Part shown: piece by piece, positions 1-44,620 of the stretch
Layout: each line of letters begins with the position of its first letter
Numbering within the stretch: position 1 is the first letter of the stretch
Assembly (NCBI RefSeq): GCF_963576545.1
Contig: NC_083656.1
Coordinates: 7,134,311 to 7,198,310 of the forward strand
DNA: 64,000 bases
From: Limanda limanda
Lineage: Eukaryota; Chordata; Actinopteri; Pleuronectiformes; Pleuronectidae
Reading direction: 5' to 3'
Translations under genes and position numbers: made by a program
The notes under the pieces: model-generated
Seen by the model: only the letters and a program-made list of their open reading frames with translations
Told to the model about the DNA's origin: nothing
Database searches by the model: none

Positions 1-119
1 AGACAGCTCTTGTCGCAGGGTTTCGCCGGGGAGGCGTGCGTGGACAACACGAAGTAGAACAACACGTACAGAGCCAGGTATCTGTGGACTCGAGTCTCAC
101 ACGTCCCCCCAGGATCCAT
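1..119 (-). CDS. atrnl1: Probable attractin-like protein 1, first coding exon (partial, runs off left edge)
   Basis: On the minus strand an ATG at 119-117 sits in a strong initiation context (AAAC before it, G after it) and opens a frame of 39 codons that is still open at the window edge. The peptide has a short polar start, a hydrophobic stretch of about 12 residues (YLALYVLFYFVL) and then THASPAKPCDKSC, which reads as a signal peptide followed by the first cysteines of a mature ectodomain. From memory, human ATRNL1 has YLALY and SKPCERTGSC at the same place. In human the gene lies beyond AFAP1L2 and ABLIM1 in the orientation seen here. Attractin-like 1 is a large single-pass membrane protein with CUB, EGF, Kelch and PSI domains; none of those falls inside the window. 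The match rests on a short segment plus synteny, so attractin itself or an unrelated secreted protein remains possible. Confidence 0.5.
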   Translation of the reverse strand, partial: MDPGGTCETRVHRYLALYVLFYFVLSTHASPAKPCDKSC

Positions 120-299
120 GTTTACACCCCCCGAGTCCCAAGACCTGGCACGGGCCTTTAGGGGTCTGATCTCGGCTACTCGGGCTGGATCACTACCACA
201 ACAAAGAGGTCCTGCATGTTCTTGGAGGGGTCTGCATGCTCCCGGTTTAAAGACCCTTTGTACAGCTTGTCTGGAGAAGAAGGCTAACACAAGGCAACG

Positions 300-1050
300 T
301 TATAGCTCAGTGTCTGTGTAGAAGACAAGTGGCAGGAATCCCCCCCCTCCTCCTTCACCCTGGCTCTTGGTGGACGAAGCCAGCGAACAGCATCAATCAG
401 AGCTAACCCAGGAGCTAGCTGTCTGGAGCCCGGGATGCTAGCTTCTGGAGCCCGGGACGTTAGCTTCTGGAGCCCGGGATGTTAGCTTCTGGAGCCCGGG
501 ACGTTAGCTTCTGGAGCCCGGGATGTTAGCTTCTCCGCTGGATCACCACCGTTCTCCTCCTCCGACGAACGCAGCCATTTTAACCCGTCGACAGTCCCTC
601 ACTCGGTCGCAGGGGATGCTCCCGGTGACACCCGCCTCATGCCGGTCCCCTTCCCCGGGGGAAACAAAGGGGTCGAGGGGTAGGAAGCCGTGAGCCCAGC
701 GCGGAGGCTGCGGCAGCCACCATGGATGAGGGGGGGACGAGGGAGCTGCTGGGACAGCGGCGTTGAACAACCCGCTCCGGGCTGTTGTTTATCGACCCCC
801 CGGGCGGTTTAACGAGCCCCGAGATCCGGTGTTCGTGGGCGGACGTGTGCGGGGAAGGGTCCCGGTGTCTCCGGTAAGAAAGTAAAAGGTAGAAAACCCC
901 CCCACGGTGGATCTGAAGCGTGACAGGGACAGGCAGCGGCTCCACACGGATCCTCAGGTCCGAGGAAACTAAACAGTGGGGCCGCGCATGCGCACTGGAG
1001 CACAGGGCTCCGGTTAAAGGCGCAGCGCACACGTCCAATGCGGCATTTAA
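300..1050 (-). promoter_or_regulatory. CpG-rich promoter / 5' leader region of the leftward gene
   Basis: This stretch is clearly richer in G+C and CpG than the rest of the intergenic DNA, with several CCCGGG and CGG runs. It lies just upstream of the minus-strand ATG at 119. The simplest reading is a CpG-island promoter with 5' UTR for the atrnl1-like gene. No TATA box was recognised. Open frames on both strands here look like by-products of high GC. Confidence 0.45.
422..531. repeat. 22-bp minisatellite, 5 copies, alternating TG/CG
   Basis: Five head-to-tail copies of a 22-bp unit beginning TCTGGAGCCCGGGA. Units 1, 3 and 5 have TG after GGGA and units 2 and 4 have CG, so the array has a 44-bp higher-order period. 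Each unit contains CCCGGG. The array lies inside the CpG-rich leader of the leftward gene. Confidence 0.9.
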
Positions 1051-1139
1051 TTCGATTTAATCTGATTTAATCTGATTTAATTCAATTTTATTAACCGTTC
1101 CGTTATCTCGACTGCAGAGAGGGTCCAGACCTTTAAAAA

Positions 1140-1360
1140 TAGTGTGTGTGTGTGTGTGTACGATTCAGGTGAAAGGGATCTATTGGCAGAATTTAAATAT
1201 AGAATAATCCCAGTAATGTTTTCCCTAAGTGTGTCAATATCTAAATTGTAGAAATTGTTGTTCTCTAACGTAAAAACGTTATAGTTACATGGGGTCCGCT
1301 CTCCGGAGGCTGGCATGTTTTTTACAGCAGCCCAAACTGGACAAACTGGGATTGGCTCCA
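1140..1360 (-). repeat. Dispersed repeat remnant, inverted relative to the copy near 38330
   Basis: The segment with GGCATGTTTTTTACAGCAGC and CCAAACTGGACAAACT reads, on the opposite strand, like the stretch at about 38465-38515 (CCAGTTTGGGCTACTG followed by AACATGGCAGCCTC). The two are diverged copies of one interspersed repeat in opposite orientation. The superfamily is not assigned. Confidence 0.6.
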
Positions 1361-2805
1361 GCTCCATCAACGCCAGAGTGGTATAAGTGGTATGGATATG
1401 AGGATATAATAATGTTTTTTTATTTACATTTATATATATTATTGATATTTTGTATAATGATCATTATTATGATATACATACACATATTTTTTCCAGTCGG
1501 CACCTTTTCTTTATAATATAATATAATACATGCCCAGGTTAACTGTTGCTAGATGGATGGATGGATGGATGGATAATAAAATATATCTTTTTCCTTTTTC
1601 ATAAATCTTCAACAATTTCTGAAATCAGTAATCTGAAAAATGATAAGCAACGACAACAAAAAATATTTGAAACATGTACACACACACACAAACACACACA
1701 CATTTCTCTAAATCTCCTCGTATTGCACCTCTGCCGTGTTTCTGTTGTACATGGGCTCTGTTGATTCAAACTCTGAGGGTCCTCTGTGTGCAGTCACGGA
1801 TCAAAAGCATGCAGGTGTTCAACACTACACCACGTTTGAAGTGATATTCATACATCTTGTACTTTTGGCCCCTCGATGGTGCATAATTGAACTGACGAGG
1901 AGGGAGGTAAAAAGCTGTGGATGTCAGTGGGGCTCTATGATTAATTCAGCAGGGCTCAGTTTGGAGGAGATGATTTTAGATGTACAATTGCCCTGCCTGA
2001 ACTCAACCATTGCAAAGAGGCTGAACTTTTGCATCTGCGTTTCAAGTACAAGTGCTGCCGGGTCAAGGATGTTCTTATCGTACATCAGGTCATGGCCCAT
2101 CTCAGAGAAATTTTAATAACCAGCACTAATGGTTGGGAAAAAGTCAATGACAAGATCTAAGGGTTACAGACGCCTTTTAATAAAGTCTCATTTATCTTTT
2201 TATGAGGAGGCTCAATCGTAATTGACCTCTGACACCAGACGGAGTACGTCTCTGAGAGAGCACTCCTCATCGGGGTTTGAGATGAGGAGTGGGATAAAGT
2301 GTTGGTTTTGATGATGTATGCAACTGTGTGATATAGCTGGGAGAAATCCATTTGTGTCTGTCATGCAGGAGGTGATGATGCATCCACCATGCACTGTGGG
2401 ATTCTATGAAAGATGGAGCCTGGCATCTTCAGCTGGACTGATTTGATCTCAAGTTCTGAGACAATTGTCGTGGTTTGAAACTGTTGAAATCAACCCTGAC
2501 AAGTGAAGGTGTGAATGTAACGTCAATGTGCTTTGTGTCATATTTTTAAACATGAGCTGTACCACATTTCACCACTACACCTGCAGGTGGCAGTATTGCA
2601 CAGCAACATTAAGGCTGAGGTGCACAAATGAGAGACCGAAGGCGACAGACAGAATTTCAGTCTCATGGTATTTAACCAGTTTCTGTTGTGACTGTAGAGG
2701 TTTCATCCTCAGTATTAATATGAAAATATGATCTCAGGGAGTTTGTTGTTTTAGGCACAATGAACCAAAAACTTATTACAATTGTCAGCTTACAAATAAT
2801 AACAG

Positions 2806-3190
2806 AGTTGGGCCATTGACTGTAAATAAAGATGAACAACATGACGACTCCAAAATACGAAGCCAAAGCATCTCGATTGCCCCCTGGTGGCGGGCTGCAG
2901 TATAGCTCATAATCCCTGCTTCCTCCATGTTGTTGGATGGGACATATATGAACCAAACTACAGTGGTTTCTGCCATTTTAGGTTGTTCTTATCCCACTAA
3001 TGTATGTCCAGGTGCATTCCAGTAACTTTTATTTGAATTAGTTTTGGATGTTGGAAAAATTATGTTGGACCTTGCTGCCGTGGCTCCATCTGCCCAGTTG
3101 CTACAGTGCAGATATCGTGTCTCTAGAGCTAGATTGTATCCTGAATATTTTGGCTTCATTTCTGGACAGTGGAAGGAAGTGGGATTGAGT
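2806..3190 (+). mobile_element. MITE-like repeat family M, copy 1
   Basis: Starts near GACTGTAAATAAAGATG. It carries GCCCCCTGGTGGC at about 2879-2891, then GCTGCAGTATAG and TCCTCCATGTTGTTGGATGG. The same ordered blocks recur near 11865, 25780, 36905, 42765 and, interrupted, at 47500/48361. The best-preserved copies have inverted ends resembling CCATAGACTGT. Right boundary is approximate. Confidence 0.65.
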
Positions 3191-6100
3191 TGTGCTAAAA
3201 ATCTGAAATCTGAAACTGATGCAGCTAAATTGAATTAATAAAGGAATCTTAATATTTACAAAAAAACTATATCTAATGTCTTTGGATATTGCAAGTCAGA
3301 CTCTAATACTTTTGAAAGCATCAAACTAAGATATAGTTTATTTTGTGAATCATTTAAATACCTCTCGGCTCCTCTCGGCAACTCTTAGTGTTCCCGAAAC
3401 AAAACCTACCTTGCAGGCAAGATTTTAGCTGTGGAGAAAAAAGTATTACCTCCACATTTTCTCAGCCTTCAGCATGAGTCATCCGCACACATTTTGAAAT
3501 CTGAAGAGCCACTGTTTATTTTCCACAGAGGTTACCGCGAACCTGATCACACACCAGCTAAAAACAATATTATTGAGCTATGACTTAACACTCCCTCACT
3601 TAAGCCACGGGGGAGCCTGTTGGCGTTTAGTCAGGTGCACACACCTCAGCGGTGCAGGGAAAACAGGCACCATCTTCCCAAAGTGCAGTGTGTCTGGAGG
3701 CAGTGCCCTCTGCATTCTTGGTCTGACTGTTCTTAAAACAACAGGGAGGAACAGCAGAAATCTGTGGATCTGACTTTCTCTGGAAATTCCCAGACACGAG
3801 AGGTGGTTCAGATGATGCGAGAGGAAAATACCTAGAGAAATGGGGGGTCTCTTCTCAGGGTGCACTGCGTCTGTATATGTGAGTGCAAACATGGGAGAGG
3901 CCCCTGAATCAAAGAAGGTCCAGTGCTAATTTGAGTTTGAGTCAGTGACCTTTGTCCTCTGATTCACAGCGGAGGAATGCTCTTTGTGCTCCGATCAGCA
4001 GCAGCAGCAGTAGAAGAAGAAGAAGAGAGAAGCCCGGTCGACAGTTGCACCTTTGACTCCAGACATGCACTCTATTAAAGTTCAAGTGTCTGTCTGACCA
4101 CATTATTAAACTTTTAGCTCTCTTGTACCACACCTACATACAAATGCCTCACATACAAGGACAATCAAGGGGATTATAAATCATCTGAGTCTGAATCCGA
4201 GGGACCTGAAACCTCCCGTACAGCCAGGGGCTTCCAGAGCTCTGCTGCACAATAGGAATTCCCCTGTTGGATTAACAAGGCAGCTTTTCTGCTGGTGTGG
4301 AGGAGAGAAAGGCCGGACCACCCCCGTTTCCAATTCATGCTGACCCATCAGGCCTGACTCACCTTCACAATTTCCCCTTTCACTCAAGGATTATGATGGA
4401 GTCCAGAGAGAAAAAGTGACATCATCTGTTGACTTTTTCCCGAGGTGAAGATTCAGACTAATAATCACAAGTTTAAGGCCGAGGACAGAAAAAGAATGGT
4501 ACAATGTGAAAAGAAAAAGAAGTGAAAAGATTTGCTCAAGTGCAGCTTTTCTTCTGAATTCATGCCTAACAAAAAGAAAATATTAAGGCTTTGGAAAAAA
4601 TTCACAATTCACGGTTCTCCCACTAACTTTTTCCTGCAGCTCATCGGGGTCACGAGAGGACAAATCCATCCACTGATAAAAACAGCAATAACAGGCTTTA
4701 TGAATTTAGCCGGTAAGTAAAAAAAATGGCGTCATAATCCCACGATAATCGCTCCTTTTCTGAAACCGCAGGGCAGACAAAGAGCTTATAACATAAACAT
4801 CGGCAGCCTAAGGAATCCTACAGCTGCCCAACTGTAAATCTTGAGTCAGCGTTTGTTAGAAGAACCAGACGTTTCTTCAGAATGAAAACCTGAGTCAGCT
4901 CCCCATCGCTGCACGGCTGCACCATCACTCGGAAACCCTAACGCTTTGCTTTTTAAAGTGTTTTCACCTATTTAAGATGTTCGATGAAACAGCTGAGCGA
5001 CCCAACTGCTGAAGTTATAAAAACACACACTTCCTCTGTGGCAAAGCAGAATAACTCAATGATTCCATCTCGCTCTCACAAAACACAACTCCACACATAC
5101 TCAGAAACCATGAGCACGTTCAACACTTACCAGCTGACTGGGATTGTGGGAGCTGAAACGGCAACGTCAGGCTAACAAATCACAACGCAGCTCTAAGGAC
5201 TTGATGGATGATTTAAAATGCGCCTTTGAGGCCTCACATTATTGGCTTCGCTGGCTGACGATTAAAGTTTCAAATGAAGCCGACTTGAACTTTCGCTAAG
5301 GTCCCTTGAATATTTGTGAAGTGTGGAGCCCAGTAAATCCAAAAGGGACGCCTGTGAACTTGAGGATAAGGGTTTCTGCATGTCCTCCATTCAAATCTGA
5401 TCAAATAAGCTTGGAGTGTTTGCTGCGGTTTGACTGTTGGTTTTGAAATAGCCCGAAAGAGAGAGAACGGTGCAAACTCAGCTGATTCTTGTCAGCGTGC
5501 ATCTCAGAGCTCCATGTTTGTGTGCCAGCCTTTTATTGATTCAAATCTCTCTTGTCTGTTTTCGTCGCTGGTTGTGATTTACTGTACTCGCAAGTCTTGT
5601 TGATTTTCTTTACACTTTATCTTTAGTGGATGGCATGGTTCTGGTTCTAAATTGTGGTTTGGCTGAGTTTGCGTGTTCTCCACTTCCTCCTACAGCTGGG
5701 ATTGATTCCTGCGGCCCTCTTTGTGTTATTATTAGAGGAAGCAAAAAGTGAATGGGTGCATGCATGTGTTTACATTACAAACTTTATAATGTTAAAATAG
5801 GAAAATACAGTCCAGAGAGATGTATGTAAACATGGTCTGATACTAAGATTAACACCATTGAGACTTTCCATTATAAACACTCTTCTTGAGTTACTTCAAA
5901 GAGAAGAAACGATGACAACGCACAAATCACTCTGAGTTCAAACTGACCCACAACACTGTAGTTTCACATGAGAAAATATCCAATGGTCTCACACAGATCC
6001 ATATGTATATAACATACAAAATAATTCATAATTCATTACATTTGTTGGACTGAATCCCTGTGTAGAGTTGTTCCCTGTCTATCCACAAGCCTCAACAAAT

Positions 6101-7089
6101 TACCAAAACACTCACCTTTCAGAAGTCATGTTCACATGAGGAAAACAGAAATGATGACTTAACATAAAACCCCTGCACAATTGTTGGGTAGACCCTGTGT
6201 TTGAAACTTTGGCACACTCATCAAACTTTGATATTTAGTGTTTCGCCACCTTGAATTGTGTTTGTAGCCCATCTTTATCCCTGAAGCTTCATACTATAGT
6301 TTAAGTAAATACCTAAAAATTATATAAAGGCAAGCAATTTAAAGTTTCTTAAATTAAAAGAATTACACATCAAGAGTATCAGGCCTGAGAGAGAACATTT
6401 CCATTAGAAAGGTTCCACCTCATCCTCCTGTCTGCTGAGAAGTGCACCATCAACCAGCACCACCCGCACTTTGACCGCACTCTGTGTATCTTGGATTTGA
6501 ACGGTGCAAACATCGGCCAAGTGGTTCTCTGGGGACCGGTTTAGCATTTTACTTCTATCCAACCACGTACTCGTCCTTATAGCCGGAGCTGCAGCGTCAA
6601 ATGTAGTAAATGTGTGTGCGCAACGAGATAAAAACCATTAATCAAGAGGTTAAATACGAAACACTTCATGCATTTTAATCATCCCCCGGAGTGTGTTATG
6701 TTAACTCTGTTTGACATTCCTCCCATTCCTCCTCGGTTCTTCCCACGGCTGCTGCAGGAATGTTCACTTTTCTACTGGTAGTGGCTGCAGAAGCATAAAA
6801 CTGTCTTTTTTTTAACAAACAAACAATATTCTCTATATCGAATAACCTCCCATGTTAACAGTTTTGTCCTCAGGCACCATTTCCTCTGTTTCAGATTTTT
6901 TTTCCCATGTGGTTGATTTTGTAAGTCTTAAAATTCAGAGACTTTGTTACTTTATAAAAATGAATTGTGGGTTTATAACAGGAAACAAAAAGTTTCTAAA
7001 CCCAAGACAGATTCCAGACATTTGTGTTAATTTTTGCCTCCAAGTATGGAAGCCCAATTCCGCCTGTGAAAGAAATAAAAGCTTAATCG

Positions 7090-7490
7090 AAATTCTGAGA
7101 TATAGTAAGTCGCTATATAAGCTGAAATAATGAGACAAGATTATGACGTAGCAATTTGAGTTATTTTTGTTGAGATAGTAGCCCTAAAGCGAGTATTTTG
7201 AATTAAGTAATTTAAAGCTAGTCAATCATAAGTTTGAAATAGTAAATCATTATTTTGTGCTGGTAAGTTATTATTTTTAAAATATTAAGCTTTTAGTTTT
7301 GATGCTTAGTCATTGTTTTTGAGTTGTTATTATTTTGAGATAACTCTTTATTCTGAGATAACTCACTATTTTGAGTTAGTACGTCATGATTTTCAAGCAC
7401 TAAGTTGTTGTTTTTAGATACTGACTCATACTTTTTAAACACTAAGTTGCCATTTTGAGGTTTTACAAACTCATTATTTTGAGAAGGTTT
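7090..7490. repeat. Degenerate AT-rich tandem repeat upstream of afap1l2
   Basis: A block of loosely repeated units of about 20 bp built on the pattern TCATTATTTTGAGATA / AAGT. The copies are diverged and unit length drifts. It explains the asparagine/lysine-rich open frame on the minus strand here, which is not a gene. Confidence 0.65.
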
Positions 7491-7689
7491 GTCACCAAAA
7501 CGTTTTCCTGACAAAGTGGCAGGAATGAGCTTCCATACCGTTGACTGTTCCCTGTAATTACGTGAGTGGCTTTTGACAAAAGCAAAAAATCCAACTCTGT
7601 CAATCGGTGTGACAACTTCTTCTTTAGTGGTTAAAAGTCTAACCCCTCCACAGGTTGTCTCGGGACCCTGAACAAACACCTGGGGGTCC

Positions 7690-8040
7690 TGGGGGTCGGC
7701 GGAGCGGCTGATCAGCTGCTGTGGATGCTGCGCACTGGAGGGAGGAGGAGGAGGAAGAGGAGGAGGAGGTGCGGCACTGCTGCAGATGAGGAGGAGGAAG
7801 AGGAGCGCTGTTGTTCCGTGGTCAGATCTGATCTCAGTGTGTCTCAGTCCACTCACTGAACTGCTGCTGCTGCTGCTGGAGGAAACGGGAGCTGCAATCC
7901 GCACCAGTTGCCTGCACCCAGAAACTTTATTTAAACTTTTTATTTTATTTTGGAGGGGGAGGTTGTGCGGAGGGTTTTATGCGCGGAGGAGAGCGAGGGA
8001 CTGGAAGGTGAAAACTGTGACTGTCCCACGCTGCGAGCGA
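7690..8040 (+). promoter_or_regulatory. afap1l2: Putative promoter and 5' UTR of afap1l2
   Basis: This stretch directly precedes the first coding ATG. It contains a purine-rich (GGA)n tract at about 7737-7800 and a moderately GC-rich segment ending in GCTGCGAGCGA before the ATG at 8041. The transcription start cannot be fixed from sequence. The GGA tract could form unusual structure, but that is inference. Confidence 0.4.
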
Positions 8041-43369
<35,329 letters not shown>

Positions 43370-43880
43370 GAGGAAAACATTCTTTGGTCTCCTCTGACCT
43401 GATCAAATCCACAACTCGTCCTACGTTAAGCATTAGAAGTCCAGACAAATAAATCAACAACCTCCCGTCTCTGGATTCTTCATCCTCATCCCCTCCCTGC
43501 CAAGACTAAAACGAGCCAATCAGAGAGAGGCACCAGCTGTTTCTTCAAATACCACTGGATAACTTCACAAGTGTTTTTTTTTTTATCTCTCTCTGTTTGC
43601 AAGGAGGAGGAATTGGATGCAGGAGCGTTTTGGCCAGTCTAACAATCGTTCTTGATAACAATGAAATGATTTATTTCAATACTGCAAACACGCAAAGATT
43701 TGAAACCACTGAAGCTCGACTAAAATGCCCATTTTGTACACACCCTTTTGTAGCTTGGTTCATGTATGCTGATAGCCAAGATGTAAATATATTTACACCA
43801 TTATCCGGCCTCTTGGCTTGTATTGCTAGCTAGAAATGCACTTTTTATTCAAATAAAAATGTACTGATGACTGAGAATTT
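43370..43880 (+). terminator. afap1l2: afap1l2 3' UTR with polyadenylation signals
   Basis: After the TAG at 43367-43369 there are AATAAA hexamers at 43448-43453 and 43852-43857. The second is followed by a T-rich stretch (43879-43892) suitable as a downstream element, so the distal site is the likely main 3' end. Two bases before it is the reverse-strand hexamer (TTTATT, 43844-43849) that could end vwa2. Confidence 0.65.
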
Positions 43881-44408
43881 GTTTTTTTTTTAGCATTTGA
43901 ACCTCACACTCATCAGTGGAGTTTCTCTGCTGAAAACAAACTGAAGGTTAAATTCGCAAAAGACACATTCAACATTTAAAGGATAATAAATATTCATAAA
44001 AAGGACTCGTTTGACATGAGGATGTTTGAGCTGCTGAAAACAAGTCGAGGAATTCGTCTAAAACTTATGGAATTTGTCCCTATATTTGTTCATTTGTTAA
44101 TAAACTGTGAAAAAAGAAAGAATCGACACATGTACACACTGTAATGCACTATATTATAATATAAAAAGTTTACATCTTTGAATACACAGTGGGGGCGGAC
44201 AAATGCAACAAAAAGACAAACCAGGACACAAATGGACACCACAGTAGAGACGCACACAGTTTGAAGGCACTTGTTCCAGTTCCAGTGCAGGTTTAAAAAG
44301 CGAAAACATCGATTTTCCCTTTACTCCAACAAACATCCTTGGTTCTTAAGAGTCCGAAAGAAGATTGGTTTCTGTGAATAAATGTGTGTTGAGCGTGTTT
44401 GAGGCGAG
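43830..44408 (-). terminator. vwa2: vwa2 3' UTR and probable polyadenylation region
   Basis: Downstream of the stop at 44409 the first canonical minus-strand AATAAA is at 43849-43844, overlapping the end of the afap1l2 3' UTR. A weaker variant (AGTAAA) lies near 44322. No other feature was seen in this stretch. Confidence 0.5.
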
Positions 44409-44620
44409 TCAGGCGGCGTGTCTCCGGCGGTGCAGCTTGTAGTGATGCAGCAGCTCCTGGTGGCTCTTCCTCTGACGGCTCCTCCTCCGAAGACCTGCAG
44501 GCCTCGGGAGGTCTCCTCTGGATGAAGGCCTCGGGAGGTCTCCTCTGGATGAAGGCCTCGGGAGGTCTCCTCTGGACGAAGGCCTCGGGAGGTCTCCTCT
44601 GGATGAAGGCCTCCTGCTTC
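44409..44620 (-). CDS. vwa2: vwa2 last coding exon: fourfold RGD repeat and basic tail
   Basis: The acceptor TTCACAG ends at 44621 and the phase-1 join gives RSRRP. Four copies of the 9-residue unit SSRGDLPRP follow, then a basic tail ending [12 protein letters not shown] and TGA at 44411-44409. All three frames across the repeat are open, so the frame was chosen by phase from the EGF2 exon. RGD falls at residues 761, 770, 779 and 788. Confidence 0.82.

Larger units (their letters stand above)
1050..7690. other. Intergenic region between atrnl1-like gene and afap1l2
   Basis: No convincing exon was found on either strand; the open frames are short and lack recognisable protein. It holds short GT and CA runs, a repeat remnant near 1140-1360, a MITE-like repeat at about 2806-3190, and otherwise unremarkable AT-rich DNA. 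Distal regulatory elements could be present but cannot be identified by eye. Confidence 0.6.

Noticed and set aside
422..531. CRISPR-like array
   Set aside because: Repeat units are directly adjacent with no spacers and the genome is vertebrate; it is a minisatellite.
637..1038. 133-codon minus-strand frame in the CpG-rich region
   Set aside because: High-GC region with open frames on both strands; no similarity to an attractin N-terminus, and the better start is at 119.
7293..7904. 203-codon minus-strand frame upstream of afap1l2
   Set aside because: Made of a (GGA)n tract read as Pro/Ser and a degenerate AT-rich tandem repeat read as Asn/Lys; not a protein-like composition.
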